Shown: piece by piece, positions 1-9,422 of the stretch
Numbering within the stretch: the first letter of the stretch is position 1
How the letters are laid out: the number at the start of each line of letters is the position of its first letter
Source: Cellulophaga baltica
GTDB taxonomy: Bacteria > Bacteroidota > Bacteroidia > Flavobacteriales > Flavobacteriaceae
Assembly: GCF_900102165.1 (NCBI RefSeq)
Contig: NZ_FNBD01000004.1
Coordinates: forward strand, 248,001 to 312,000
Reading direction: 5' to 3'
DNA: 64,000 bases
Position numbers and translations under genes: made by a program
The notes under the pieces: model-generated
What the model was told of the DNA's origin: nothing
Seen by the model: the letters and a program-made list of their open reading frames with translations, nothing else
Database searches by the model: none

Positions 1-807
1 AATGAAAAGAATATTTCAGGAGTAATTATTTTTTTGGAAGACTCGGGTTTTGAAAATAAAAATATTAGCGCAAAACAAATGTATTCTCAAGCGAATAAAG
101 CTGGGTTTGCTGTTTTATCTGTTTCAACAGAAATTCCATTAGACTTCTTTTTTTCCAACAACTCCATTATCGATGCACACAAAACAATCAAAAATGCATT
201 TGAAAAAAACTATTTGCCAAATAAAAATGTATTTATAATTGGAGTGGGTTTATCGGGGCACCGAGCATTAAAGTACGTGGAATACATTAAAAAAACTCAA
301 CCCAAGTTTTCATTAAACATTTCCGGACTAATTATTTGTGATGCACCTTTAGATTGGGTAAGACAATATAATGAAGGCAAAAGAGACAGAAGAATAAATT
401 TTGAAGAAGGAGCTGTATGGGAAGGTACTTTCTCTAATTATGTTCTAGAGAAGCATCTAAACGGTACACCAAAATCAAATCTTGAAAGCTATCTTGATTT
501 TTCGACTTACAGTTATTCAGACGAAACAGATAGGCACATTCAATATTTTCAGGAATTTCCAATCCGAGCTTATATGGAAATTGCCATAGAATATTGGTTA
601 GAAAAGAAAAGAAAAACTACCATAGACAATAATGCTCCAGATATGGTTGGACTTATTGCTCAAATGAAACTAGCTAAAAATGAAAATGCAGAATTAAAAA
701 TAATTTATCCGCAAGACAGCAAAACGGAGAAAAAAAATACCGCTGCAACTTGGATTTCGGTAGATAAAGACGAACTAATGGAATGGATAACGATACAATG
801 CGAATAA
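1..807 (+). CDS. alpha/beta-hydrolase-like protein, 5' end cut by window edge
   Basis: The frame is open from base 1, so the N-terminus lies outside the window. A TTG at 34 is the first formal start, but the upstream residues read as protein (NEKNISGVIIFLEDSGF). The order of strand (GVIIFLEDSG), a later strand and a GLSGH turn with Ser codon at 253-255 resembles the nucleophile elbow of an alpha/beta hydrolase, although the last position is His instead of the usual Gly. No catalytic Asp or His can be assigned safely. No signal peptide is visible in the retained part. The fold call is inference; a general hypothetical protein is equally possible. Confidence 0.5.
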   Translation, partial: NEKNISGVIIFLEDSGFENKNISAKQMYSQANKAGFAVLSVSTEIPLDFFFSNNSIIDAHKTIKNAFEKNYLPNKNVFIIGVGLSGHRALKYVEYIKKTQPKFSLNISGLIICDAPLDWVRQYNEGKRDRRINFEEGAVWEGTFSNYVLEKHLNGTPKSNLESYLDFSTYSYSDETDRHIQYFQEFPIRAYMEIAIEYWLEKKRKTTIDNNAPDMVGLIAQMKLAKNENAELKIIYPQDSKTEKKNTAATWISVDKDELMEWITIQCE

Positions 808-1064
808 GAAATAAGCACAAGCCAGCCTAATCGTAATGTTGACTTTTGGGCAAAACCGTAAGGTCTGTGCATAGTAACAAAGTCCGCTAAATATAAAATT
901 TGGCGTTTATGATAGAAAAGGTAAAATCAAAATATTTATATTTGACTAAGTATAAATTCGAAATGTATCGCTAATTACCTGCCCTACTATTTCTTATATT
1001 TAACGCTAGCTGCAACAGTAAAACTGCATCCTAAAATAGGTGGACTAAAAAGAGCTTTTAATTC

Positions 1065-1901
1065 ATGAGTACAACAGGACCCACCAAGAATACGGTAAAA
1101 ACATTATGGCATACGTTTGTTAGCAGTGCAGCATGGTCTTGGTTTCAGAAAGTACTGGCATTTACCATTTTCTCTTTAGTGGTAAATCATTTAGCATCGC
1201 AAGAAAGTTTTCCAGATGGGGATGCGTATAGATTTCCTCTAGAAGGTTTTTTATCGTCTATTGCTTTATGTATTATTATAGGAATCATAGCGGAACTTAA
1301 TTTTAAATTTTACAAGAAAAAGTATTTCGGTAAAAAGGTAGAAATTGTCAAAATCGTTTGGTTTATGGCTTCTACGCTAGGATATGTTACACTCATGTAT
1401 ATTCCTGTCAATATTATTTTAAACATAGTTACAGGTGGCCAAACGGAGCTCTATTATTTGGTGATTGGTTTACTAATTACATTGCTATTGAGTTTTATAA
1501 TGATAAGCTTACTGTATGCACAAGAGCTATATAATTTATATCAGTTATCTATAAAAGATGCTGAAATCACCATTGAAAGCGGCGCAAAAACAACCAAACT
1601 CACCTATGAAAATATTGCCTGCTTTTACAGCGAAAACAAAATTGTGTATGCCGTTCAAAATGACGGTAAAACAATAACCTCTGATTTTACATTGAATGCG
1701 CTCGAAGAAAGATTGAATGATCAATTGTTTTTAAGAGCCAACCGCCAAATTATCATTCATAAAGATGCGGTAGAACAAATTGAAAAAATTGAAAATGGCA
1801 AGTTGTGTGTTCGGCTAAAAGCTTCTGTTGAGAACGATGCAATTGCTGAAATTAATATCAGTCGCTACAAACGAAAAGCATTTATGGATTGGTTTTCATA
1901 A
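1065..1901 (+). CDS. membrane-anchored LytTR-type transcriptional regulator
   Basis: 278 residues. The first 160 residues contain four hydrophobic segments (about 24-45, 57-80, 97-122, 129-156). The last 110 residues match a LytTR DNA-binding domain: strand-rich, with FLRANRQIIIH near 223 and a C-terminal SRYKRKAFMDWF segment corresponding to the usual ISR.....f. LytTR domains bind DNA direct repeats. In this architecture the membrane part probably senses an envelope signal and no receiver domain is present. No partner kinase is adjacent, so it likely acts as a one-component regulator. A CTGCATCCTA motif lies 40 nt upstream of the ATG. Confidence 0.8.
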   Translation: MSTTGPTKNTVKTLWHTFVSSAAWSWFQKVLAFTIFSLVVNHLASQESFPDGDAYRFPLEGFLSSIALCIIIGIIAELNFKFYKKKYFGKKVEIVKIVWFMASTLGYVTLMYIPVNIILNIVTGGQTELYYLVIGLLITLLLSFIMISLLYAQELYNLYQLSIKDAEITIESGAKTTKLTYENIACFYSENKIVYAVQNDGKTITSDFTLNALEERLNDQLFLRANRQIIIHKDAVEQIEKIENGKLCVRLKASVENDAIAEINISRYKRKAFMDWFS

Positions 1902-2023
1902 AAGATACTTACAACGACCGACTATTCAGGTATGAATTTACGACCATTCAGTAAGAATGCCCATTTTTAAAGAGATTCTTAAAGGTTTTGTTCTTTATTT
2001 CGCTTAGAAATAAAACAAACAAA

Positions 2024-2686
2024 ATGAAAAAAATTACCTTACGACAAACATTAATTCCTTTAACTACCCTCGCAATTATCTGCTTTATATGGTTTGGACC
2101 TATCCAAATTGGTATGATAGAAAATATCGTAATTTCTATACTAATCATCATAGCGAATTACATAGAATATAAAGGCAAACTATTTTCAGCCCTCGGATTT
2201 CAACGTGAAAAATTTACGCTAAAAAACATCTTTGTGCTTGCTCCATTAGTAGCACTAGGACTCTTTGCTTTTTATGTCTTTGCTGTGGTTCCAGGAATGA
2301 CAAAACTCACAGGGGTTCCTATAGATTATTCAAGCTTTAAGCAACTAGAAGGTAATCTTCCATCTTGTTTAATTGCTTTATTGGTAGTGTGGGCTACTGC
2401 AGGATTTGGGGAGGAAATTATCTTTCGCGGGTATTTTATGCGACAATTTGTAAAATTCTTTGGGGAAAGCAAAGTCAGTTTAACCCTTAATATTGTCCTA
2501 TTTGCTTGTTTTTTTGGTTTTATGCATAGTTATCAAGGAATTACAGGGCAGCTTGTTGCCGGGTTTGTGGGATCGCTCTTAGCCTTGATATTCTACTTGC
2601 GTAAATACGATTTATGGTTTATCATTGCCCTTCACGGCTTTTTTGACACTTTTGCCTTAATTTGCATTTACTTTGGTTTGGCGTAA
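2024..2686 (+). CDS. CPBP-family intramembrane metalloprotease
   Basis: 220 residues from ATG 2024; an in-frame TTG at 1988 is less likely because the usual short basic N-terminus (MKKITLRQ) begins at the ATG. The CPBP/Abi signature is complete: EEIIFR at about 130-135, FGFMH ending at His168, and HGFFD with His204. These form the buried glutamate-histidine metal site of Rce1-type proteases. About six to eight hydrophobic helices span the protein. In bacteria this family is linked to prenyl-peptide-type processing or bacteriocin self-immunity, and the substrate here is unknown. It stands alone between a LytTR gene and lipoprotein genes. Confidence 0.85.
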   Translation: MKKITLRQTLIPLTTLAIICFIWFGPIQIGMIENIVISILIIIANYIEYKGKLFSALGFQREKFTLKNIFVLAPLVALGLFAFYVFAVVPGMTKLTGVPIDYSSFKQLEGNLPSCLIALLVVWATAGFGEEIIFRGYFMRQFVKFFGESKVSLTLNIVLFACFFGFMHSYQGITGQLVAGFVGSLLALIFYLRKYDLWFIIALHGFFDTFALICIYFGLA

Positions 2687-2871
2687 CGATTCCAACTAAT
2701 AATATATTGGAGAAGCTGGTAGGGCTTTAGGTCTAATTTAGAGATTAGATTTTCTATACTAGAAAAAGTAGTAAGAAATTTGATTAATCTCATACATATG
2801 GGTTTAAGACGAATATTAAATAATACAGTACACATAGGGTTGCCCGTATGTTTTATGCCATTTGAAGGAAG

Positions 2872-3477
2872 ATGCAAACAAACAGAATAACTTATTTTCA
2901 GATTATAATTTATTTTTCCATGGGGACATTTCTTTGTTGCAATTCGATAAATAAGAAAGAACCATTTGTTGCTAAAGAAAAAAATGACAATATTTTGGAA
3001 GACAGTTCTACCAGTGTTCATGAGACAGGTCTGTTAAATGATATATTAAAAATAGACCCTCTTGAAGTAATTGTTGTTCAATGTGCAAATGGATACGAAT
3101 ATGCGCAACACGGCTATGATTTTAATCCAATAATAGAAAAAGAATTGAACAATTTTGAGAACATTATTATTAAGCCATTTCCACTTAAAACATTAATGGG
3201 AGTATCTTATCAAGGAGTTTTTGATAAAAAATACTGCCCGCCAATCATTGAAAAAGTAAGTGCTGATTATCTAATTTTAACTCGATTTGATAAAGAACTC
3301 TACATTGGTAATAGTAACAAACAGAGATGGGGCTATGAATTGAGAGTTGTCAATACTAAAACATTGGAACAGATAACAGCTATGGAAGCACATAACCTAA
3401 AGAATTACACTGAAATTGAGAAACATATAAAACATAATATTGGGACCCTCAAAATAGCTGTTGAGAATTTGAAATAA
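2872..3477 (+). CDS. putative lipoprotein, unknown function
   Basis: 201 residues. The ATG at 2872 is preceded by a purine-rich GAAGGAAG. A hydrophobic segment (YFQIIIYFSMGTFLCC) ends in a double Cys that could be the lipidation site, followed by a polar, Lys/Glu-rich region. The mature part has no family I recognise. It contains strand-like stretches (LEVIVVQCANGYEY and YELRVVNTKTLEQITAMEAH) that resemble small lipoproteins reporting on envelope status, but no active-site motif is visible. Neighbouring genes are unrelated lipoproteins on the same strand with gaps of about 190 and 300 nt, suggesting its own promoter. Confidence 0.6.
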   Translation: MQTNRITYFQIIIYFSMGTFLCCNSINKKEPFVAKEKNDNILEDSSTSVHETGLLNDILKIDPLEVIVVQCANGYEYAQHGYDFNPIIEKELNNFENIIIKPFPLKTLMGVSYQGVFDKKYCPPIIEKVSADYLILTRFDKELYIGNSNKQRWGYELRVVNTKTLEQITAMEAHNLKNYTEIEKHIKHNIGTLKIAVENLK

Positions 3478-3778
3478 AGTAAAAAAACAACAAAGAACTA
3501 AGTCTACAAAACATTGCTGGTTTTAATTAAGATTTTATTTTTTACTATTAGATTTAGAGGCTCTTGCCAAGCCGGAAGTACATCAATTTTTCTCGAAACC
3601 TTCTAGATGCTATTTGAATACCCTCGTAAAAATCATACCACTGGTTTTTTGCGAATTTTTTATGTTTGGTAGAAAATACACTATATTTTTATATCTTACG
3701 TTTTGAAGAAAAACCATAGTGTCTAATTTTATCTTCCTACTATTGCTAGTAATGAGGCCTTCCAAAACAATAATAAAA
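3478..3778. other. intergenic, no gene seen
   Basis: About 300 bases with no supported gene in any frame. AT-rich DNA with a possible weak promoter-like stretch (TTTGG near 3664 followed about 20 nt later by a TA-rich block), which does not meet the Bacteroidota consensus well enough to call. Confidence 0.4.
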
Positions 3779-4513
3779 ATGAAACTATCAATAACTAAGT
3801 TTGGATTACTATTAATCGCATCATTATCAATTTATTCTTGTGGTCAAGAAAAATGGTCAGAGGAAGACAAAAAGGAATTCATTATAGGTTGCTTAAATGC
3901 AAATCAAAGTAGATTTTCTGAAGCTATAGCAGAAGATATGTGTAATTGTATGTTAAATAAAATGATAGAGAAGCATCCTAATATAGCAGAATCGAAAAAA
4001 ATGAAACCAGAAGAAATAAAAGAAATTGCAGTTTCTTGTTGGCAAACTGATGATAAATCAAACGATAACCTTGTTGTTCATAAAACCAAAAAAGGAAAAG
4101 TAGAATTTTTATTAGATAATTGGACAGATGAAAAACAAGACCTTTTCGATTTGCAATGCACAGATGGAGATGCTAATATGAGTGTATTTGTTCATAATAG
4201 TAAAGACTTAAAAACAGGAACAACTAAAAAAGAAGTTCTAAATATGTATATAAAAGACATTATGTCTAGAAGAGAGAATGTTAAAATGGAAGTGGACGTA
4301 TATACCAAAAAATATGATGAACAGACCATGTATCAAGCTATTTATACGGCCGACTTGAAAACGAATAAAAACCTATACTCTTTTAATGTAATTGATTTTG
4401 GAGAAGATACAGATACCTTCGTATTTGTACTATTTAGTGCTATCCCTTCTTATGGATTTCAAAACATGCAAACTTGGAATGATATATTAAAAACAGCGAA
4501 AGTTACTAAATAA
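3779..4513 (+). CDS. putative lipoprotein, unknown function
   Basis: 244 residues from ATG 3779, chosen over a GTG 60 nt upstream because the signal peptide (MKLSITKFGLLLIASLSIYSCGQ) begins there. The lipobox is SIYSC. The mature start (EKWSEEDKKEFIIGC...CNCMLNKM) has paired cysteines and a helical look. The second half (from about 100) resembles a small alpha/beta domain with no known signature. The N-terminal WSEEDK..F..GC pattern recurs in the broken gene at 40470-40673, so the two are probably paralogues. Function unknown. Confidence 0.65.
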   Translation: MKLSITKFGLLLIASLSIYSCGQEKWSEEDKKEFIIGCLNANQSRFSEAIAEDMCNCMLNKMIEKHPNIAESKKMKPEEIKEIAVSCWQTDDKSNDNLVVHKTKKGKVEFLLDNWTDEKQDLFDLQCTDGDANMSVFVHNSKDLKTGTTKKEVLNMYIKDIMSRRENVKMEVDVYTKKYDEQTMYQAIYTADLKTNKNLYSFNVIDFGEDTDTFVFVLFSAIPSYGFQNMQTWNDILKTAKVTK

Positions 4514-4721
4514 GAGGTGTTTTTTTTTAATCCAGCCTCTTGAATAAGAAAAACCACAGTTAATATCATGTTGAAAATATAATTACTCTAACATGTATTT
4601 GCTTACAGTGCTACATATTAAAAATTAATAAGCGTCCAAAACAAAAGTAATCAGTAGAATTAAAAGTTCATCTTTTGTAATATCCGAAAGTTATTTTCAT
4701 TTATCCATTATTGTAATTATT

Positions 4722-5513
4722 ATGAAAGAAGAATACGATAGAAATAAGTTTTGTTATTTATATGATATCGAGGATAAAAATGAGGAAGAAATATATTGCC
4801 AAGAAATACCAAGTTCTATTTCTAAAATTAAAAAACTTTATATTTCAACATTAGCAATGGACTTCCCCGATACTGTCTCTAAAAAATATAGAATTGAATT
4901 GGAAAAAGATTGGATAAACCTACTTCCTAGTTTAGATAATATAACTTCATTATCCATAAGACATCGGGTAAATCAGGAATATTTTGAGGCAATTTGTACG
5001 ATGAAAAACCTTAAAACTTTATTTTTTTGGACTTCCACTGTCGAAGACATAAACTCCATATCCAAATTAAAAAATTTATCATCACTATCGTTGGACTCAT
5101 TTAGCAGACTTCGGGATTTATCAGCCTTAAAATCATTGAAAAAGCTAAGGAGATTAACAATTCAAAATAGTTTTAAAGTAGAGAATTATGAAATGATTGG
5201 AGACTTAATTCAATTGAACGGGTTGTGTATAGGAGGAAATTTTAGTGGACCTAAAAACCTAGTAATAGAAAGTTTAATTCCTTTTAAAAACCTCAAAGAG
5301 TTGCAACATTTAGATATGTCTACAGTGTCAATAAGAGATAAATCTTATGATGTTTTATTAGAAATGACTAGTTTAGAACGCCTAGATGCAAACTGGAGAA
5401 TGTCGGATGCCAAACGAACTGAGTTGAAAGAAAAACACCTAAGCTTAAGAGCTGGTTTTTTTGTTGATTATGACTTTGTTAAAAATGAATTTTTCCAAGA
5501 TAAATCATGGTAA
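4722..5513 (+). CDS. leucine-rich-repeat-like protein
   Basis: 263 residues without a signal peptide. From about residue 35 to 230 there are recurrent LxxLxxLxL patterns spaced 20-26 residues apart (LPSLDNITSLSI, MKNLKTLFF, LKNLSSLSL, LKSLKKLRRLTI, FKNLKELQHLDM, MTSLERLDA), which fit an LRR solenoid. LRR proteins bind other proteins; no enzymatic domain is attached and no secretion signal is seen, so a cytoplasmic binding role is the simplest reading. Codon use is AT-rich like its neighbours. The specific partner is unknown. Confidence 0.65.
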   Translation: MKEEYDRNKFCYLYDIEDKNEEEIYCQEIPSSISKIKKLYISTLAMDFPDTVSKKYRIELEKDWINLLPSLDNITSLSIRHRVNQEYFEAICTMKNLKTLFFWTSTVEDINSISKLKNLSSLSLDSFSRLRDLSALKSLKKLRRLTIQNSFKVENYEMIGDLIQLNGLCIGGNFSGPKNLVIESLIPFKNLKELQHLDMSTVSIRDKSYDVLLEMTSLERLDANWRMSDAKRTELKEKHLSLRAGFFVDYDFVKNEFFQDKSW

Positions 5514-5603
5514 AATAATTGGATAAGGCATTGTAAGTGACTCTCAGAATTATTTGTGAAGAATGCAATTCCTTTTAATCGCCTTTTGCCAAAAATAAGT
5601 AAA

Positions 5604-6371
5604 ATGAAAAATATTTGTATAGCTCTTGTTCTTTCTTGTTTAATTACCTCTTGTGTTACGCAAGTTTTAAGGCCTAAGCTCACGGGTACCGTTGTAGATG
5701 AACAAGGAATACCCTTAGATAGTTGTTTGGTGGGTGGTGCGTACACAGATAAAAATGGTTTTTATGAACTCCCAGAAATAACCGCCGAGAGACTTTTTAG
5801 TTTTTTTGGAGGTTCCCCAATTTTTTTGGATGAACCCGTTCATAAAGAAGGATATGAACCCAAAGAACTAGTGGGCAGTAATCTTCGTGGAGGAGTCTCT
5901 GTAGGCACGGTTTGGCATATGGATACGATACGGCTACGAAAAACGCTTACAGATTTTTCAAAAGTAACGGTACAAGACCATTGGCTTGCGAGTATGACTA
6001 AAAACTTAGATACTGTTTTTATGACTAAAAAGGACATAGCATATGATCGTACAAAAATAGATGTAATAGCAAATAATTGTGACACCTATGCCAGAGGCTA
6101 CTATTTTTTAGGAATAGATAATCTTCCCGAAAACGTTTTTGAAAGGCATATCGCATTAGACTTAACAGATTCCATTTTAAACATACAGCGTGTCTTAATT
6201 TATGGTGATGTAAAAACCAGTGAGAAGACAAAATATGATACTATTTATGCGCATGGAAAATGGAAGCAAGCGCATAAAACCTTGTTCTTCAAAACGGAAC
6301 TTCCAGAACTAAACGGTAGCTACAAGGTGGTGGAATTTAATTATGATTCCATGGCGTTGGTTAAACAGTAA
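5604..6371 (+). CDS. lipoprotein with carboxypeptidase-regulatory-like domain
   Basis: 255 residues from ATG 5604; the upstream GTG at 5556 would bury the signal peptide. The signal is MKNICIALVLSCLITSC with Cys17 as the lipid site. Residues about 23-60 (LTGTVVDEQGIPLDSC...YTDKNGFYELPEI) match the CarboxypepD_reg-like Ig fold common in Bacteroidota surface proteins. The remaining 190 residues are not recognised. The next gene's ATG (6439) follows after 67 nt. Probably anchored to the inner leaflet of the outer membrane or to the surface; function unknown. Confidence 0.65.
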   Translation: MKNICIALVLSCLITSCVTQVLRPKLTGTVVDEQGIPLDSCLVGGAYTDKNGFYELPEITAERLFSFFGGSPIFLDEPVHKEGYEPKELVGSNLRGGVSVGTVWHMDTIRLRKTLTDFSKVTVQDHWLASMTKNLDTVFMTKKDIAYDRTKIDVIANNCDTYARGYYFLGIDNLPENVFERHIALDLTDSILNIQRVLIYGDVKTSEKTKYDTIYAHGKWKQAHKTLFFKTELPELNGSYKVVEFNYDSMALVKQ

Positions 6372-6438
6372 GTTTCTCTTTTTTTGGGGATTCATTTTGT
6401 TTAACGTGATAGATAGAATAGTAAATAGCGATACAAAA

Positions 6439-7008
6439 ATGAACACAGCAAAATTTTTCTCCTCCCATATACTTCTTGAAAACGAGTCCGTTGTACTACG
6501 GCCTTTAACGATGCAAGATATGGATGCTTTAGAAACCATTGCTTACCATAAGGAGTTAGGGGAGTTTGGCGCAAGAGTAAAAAATAAGATTGATTTGGTG
6601 GAGTATATGAACTTCTGTATGAAGTCCAAAAAAGAAAAAGAGCTGTATCCGCTACTCATTTTAACTAAAGAAGACCAAACACCTATTGGCGTAACCATGT
6701 TTGGAACTATTAGTTTTCCGCATCAAAGATTAGAAATAGGGTGGACGTGGATTGGAGCACAATTTCAAGGAACCGGTATTAATGGTATGTGCAAAGGGCT
6801 TCTCCTAGACTATTGTTTTGATGTCTTGGAATTGCGAAGGGTAGAGTTCAGAATAGATATAAAGAATCTTAAATCTCAAAAAGCCGTAGAAAAGTTAGGG
6901 GCGGTTAGAGAAGGGCTTTTAAGAAATTATGCTATACAGTCTTACGGCACTAGTGCGGGTACGTATATGTATAGTATTCTTAGCGAGGAGTGGCGTAAAA
7001 GAAAATAA
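6439..7008 (+). CDS. GNAT-family N-acetyltransferase (RimJ/RimL type)
   Basis: 189 residues from ATG 6439. A start at 6343 would overlap the previous gene and add a nonhomologous hydrophobic leader. The protein follows the RimJ/RimL layout: LENESVVLRPLTMQDMDAL at the N-terminus, LEIGWTWIGAQFQGTGIN carrying the acetyl-CoA binding Q/GxG/A turn, then the conserved LRRVEFRIDIKNLKSQKAVEKLGAVREG with the N.kSqkaieKlGa.reG pattern. These enzymes acetylate amino groups of proteins or small molecules from acetyl-CoA. The substrate cannot be told. The 3' end overlaps the formal start of the next lipoprotein. Confidence 0.85.
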   Translation: MNTAKFFSSHILLENESVVLRPLTMQDMDALETIAYHKELGEFGARVKNKIDLVEYMNFCMKSKKEKELYPLLILTKEDQTPIGVTMFGTISFPHQRLEIGWTWIGAQFQGTGINGMCKGLLLDYCFDVLELRRVEFRIDIKNLKSQKAVEKLGAVREGLLRNYAIQSYGTSAGTYMYSILSEEWRKRK

Positions 7009-7540
7009 TCTGACCAATTACCGAAACTATAGTATCATTTGTTGCTTTTTGTTGGTGTTAGCAAGCTGTCATACCTCAAAAAAAGAACCAAAAGCAATGG
7101 CGGAAACCCTCCCCGTGGTGCATATCCCAGATAGTTTATTTCGGCTCGATATTATTGATAATGAGAATTTTGTGAGGATTACCATTCCCGAAGGAATAGA
7201 TTTTGAGCTGCCTGATTCTTTTGCAAAAACAGAACCAGAAAAGTATGCCGATTTTAATGGGGATAACAAACCAGATCTTATGGTGTATTTGGGCGCTTGC
7301 GGAACTGGCGGCTGCATGTACGGAATCTTTTTAAATCAATACGATAACTACTATAAGTTGGTGTTCATGGATTATCTAAAAGGAACCACGTTTGAAAAAG
7401 ATGAAAACGGATTTTTAAGTTTTCAATCTTATGAAGAAGTAGCCCCTATGAATCCTTCAAAACTATACGTAACCAACTTTAAGTTTGATCCCAAGGCCTA
7501 TGCCTATAAAATGGATCGTACGTTTATTCAAACGAACTGA
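6929..7540 (+). CDS. putative lipoprotein with DxNxD loop
   Basis: Up to 203 residues. The ATG at 6929 lies inside the acetyltransferase gene and puts about 30 polar residues before the hydrophobic signal (SIICCFLLVLASC, Cys47). No other ATG exists between, so the true start is unclear and may be a non-ATG codon close to 7010. The mature domain has DFNGDNKPDLMVYLGACGTGGC, an EF-hand-like calcium loop followed by paired Cys, the same module seen in the genes at 8387, 11832 and 17895. Function unknown. Confidence 0.6.
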   Translation: MLYSLTALVRVRICIVFLARSGVKENNLTNYRNYSIICCFLLVLASCHTSKKEPKAMAETLPVVHIPDSLFRLDIIDNENFVRITIPEGIDFELPDSFAKTEPEKYADFNGDNKPDLMVYLGACGTGGCMYGIFLNQYDNYYKLVFMDYLKGTTFEKDENGFLSFQSYEEVAPMNPSKLYVTNFKFDPKAYAYKMDRTFIQTN

Positions 7541-7803
7541 TAGGCCTGGTGTCTTCAGTTAGCTTATACTAATTTGTGTAGCACACGGTGCTTATAAAAA
7601 CTTTCCACTCGGTTTGTCTCTTAGCTTCACTAACCATTGCTGCATTCTAGAATCGCCCTTTAGTAGTCTTTAAAACAAGTGTTGCATTCTAAAAATACAA
7701 ACCCATAGTTCTATGCTATTGTTATGTTTTTATGAAAATATACTATCTTTCTGCATCCTACGTTCTATACAGAATGCACCATGCATATTCTTAAATATAC
7801 CCA

Positions 7804-8292
7804 ATGAAAAAGATCTTCCTTGTTACCTTACTTACTATAGCGGTACTAGCGTGTAAAGAGCAACCAAAACCTGAGCCCAAAATTGAGGTTGTAGAAGTGG
7901 AAGAGTTAACACCCAGCCCTGTAAGCAGTTCCTCTTTAACTGATATCCAATTAGCGCATATAAAAAGAATCCACCAGACCTTCGAAGAAGTATATCCTAT
8001 TTCTCTAGAGGAAACCATCAAAAACTTTAAAAGAGACCTGCATCCAGATAATGAAATAAATATATGGTTAGCGATGACCAATGCGTATGAGCCTTTTGCA
8101 GCAGCAAATACCGGAGCGGAAAAGCTTGCGCATAGAAAAGAGGTTTATAAATTAGTTTTAATGCGGTCTATGATGCCAGATAAAGAAGCAATTAGTAACG
8201 CGCGTTTAACACTATTGAGTGAGGCCGAAGCGCAAGCAATTTTAAAGAATTATAAGTTGAATGCCGCACCGATAAAAGTACACACAAATTAG
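7804..8292 (+). CDS. putative lipoprotein
   Basis: 162 residues. Signal peptide MKKIFLVTLLTIAVLAC with Cys17, then a Glu/Pro-rich linker (KEQPKPEPKIEVVEVEELTPSP), then a helical domain (about 45-155; IQLAHIKRIHQTFEEVYPISLEETIKNF...). The linker resembles those that hold a domain away from a membrane. No family is recognised. A CTGCATCCTA motif lies about 50 nt upstream, as it does before the LytTR gene at 1065. Confidence 0.65.
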   Translation: MKKIFLVTLLTIAVLACKEQPKPEPKIEVVEVEELTPSPVSSSSLTDIQLAHIKRIHQTFEEVYPISLEETIKNFKRDLHPDNEINIWLAMTNAYEPFAAANTGAEKLAHRKEVYKLVLMRSMMPDKEAISNARLTLLSEAEAQAILKNYKLNAAPIKVHTN

Positions 8293-8386
8293 TAGCGTGC
8301 TAGAAATTTACGAATTAAGCCATGAAAAAATCGATGTGGGATCCAATTATATCCCAAGAGATTAGAAACAATTACTAAGAACTGCT

Positions 8387-9406
8387 ATGAACTATAGAAT
8401 CTTTCTTGCACTTATATTTTCTTCGATCTACACTTTTGGACAGAAAAATTATAGCATCACAGCCAAAAGCGGATTAACAGTAAGAGATGCACCAGATATA
8501 GCGGGCAGAAAAATTGGAAAGTTAGAATTTGATGAAAAAGTAGTACTCTTAGAGGAGACCGATTTTTCTTTTAGTACTGAACAAATACATGGATTTTGGG
8601 TTAAGGTAAAATCTAATTCTATTGGAGAAGGCTATGTTTTTAATGGTTTTTTAAAGCTTTTTACAGGAAATAAAATAAAGTATACGCTAAATAATAGCGA
8701 AGACCTTCAGAAAGAATTAATAGCTACAGTAGATGGTAAAGAAACAGTACTTATTAGTTTTGAAGACGAAGGTTGTTTTGATCTCATAGAGATACAAGAT
8801 TACAATGGAGATGGCTACGAAGAAGTGCTTTTAGAAACTAATGCTTGTGGAGGAAATTGTTGCGGCAATTCTTTATTTACCTTCTCTTTTAATGGCAATG
8901 AATTTAGGCGATCCGCTTATATAGGGTATTATTTTGGCGGAATGAATTTGAATTATGATCAGCAAACGAACAGACAGTTTGTAGTTGAAACTAACTCTAT
9001 TGGAGCAGGAAATACAGCACTATGTGAGGATTTGGAAGAAACTTATGTTTTTGATCACCATGATTTTAAATTAATACAAAGTAAGGGAGATCATAAATTA
9101 ATTACGCTCATAGAATTAAAATCAAGCGATTTTCTATCGCAAGAAGCAGAAACAGATTATTTAACGATAGCCTATGATTTAGATGGTAATGGCGTTATGG
9201 ATCAAATTTCTGGTAGCTATTGGGAACGATGGGGAATTTTACATGACTGCACTATTGTTTTAAATAACGAAACTTTAGATATAGAGGCTATTGGATCACC
9301 AAAAAGAATAGGCGTATTAGCATCAAAAACAAACAATGTAAATGATATTGTTATTGAATGTGATACTGTATTGATATGGAATGGAATTAATTACGAAAAA
9401 AAATAA
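8387..9406 (+). CDS. secreted SH3-domain protein with DxDxDG loops
   Basis: 339 residues. A short signal peptide (MNYRIFLALIFSSIYTFG) is followed by a bacterial SH3 domain (about 22-98; YSITAKSGLTVRDAPDIAG...GYVFNGF). Next come a domain with DYNGDGYEE and a Cys cluster (CGGNCCGN), and a C-terminal block with DLDGNGVMD and KRIGVLASKTN...WNG. The last two blocks recur, in the same order but before instead of after the SH3 domain, in the gene at 11832. SH3b domains usually bind peptidoglycan or peptides. It overlaps the start of the next reading frame only if a distant start is used; the real gap is 16 nt. Confidence 0.7.
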   Translation: MNYRIFLALIFSSIYTFGQKNYSITAKSGLTVRDAPDIAGRKIGKLEFDEKVVLLEETDFSFSTEQIHGFWVKVKSNSIGEGYVFNGFLKLFTGNKIKYTLNNSEDLQKELIATVDGKETVLISFEDEGCFDLIEIQDYNGDGYEEVLLETNACGGNCCGNSLFTFSFNGNEFRRSAYIGYYFGGMNLNYDQQTNRQFVVETNSIGAGNTALCEDLEETYVFDHHDFKLIQSKGDHKLITLIELKSSDFLSQEAETDYLTIAYDLDGNGVMDQISGSYWERWGILHDCTIVLNNETLDIEAIGSPKRIGVLASKTNNVNDIVIECDTVLIWNGINYEKK

Positions 9407-9422
9407 TCAAACTAAAACAACC

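Noticed and set aside
2668-3021. Minus-strand ORF of 117 codons between the CPBP and lipoprotein genes
   Set aside because: Overlaps the lipoprotein gene start and shows no signal or family; start signals favour the plus-strand gene.
6929-7010. The first 30 residues of the lipoprotein at 6929 as a real N-terminal domain
   Set aside because: They overlap the acetyltransferase frame and are read in a shadow frame; the signal peptide follows them.
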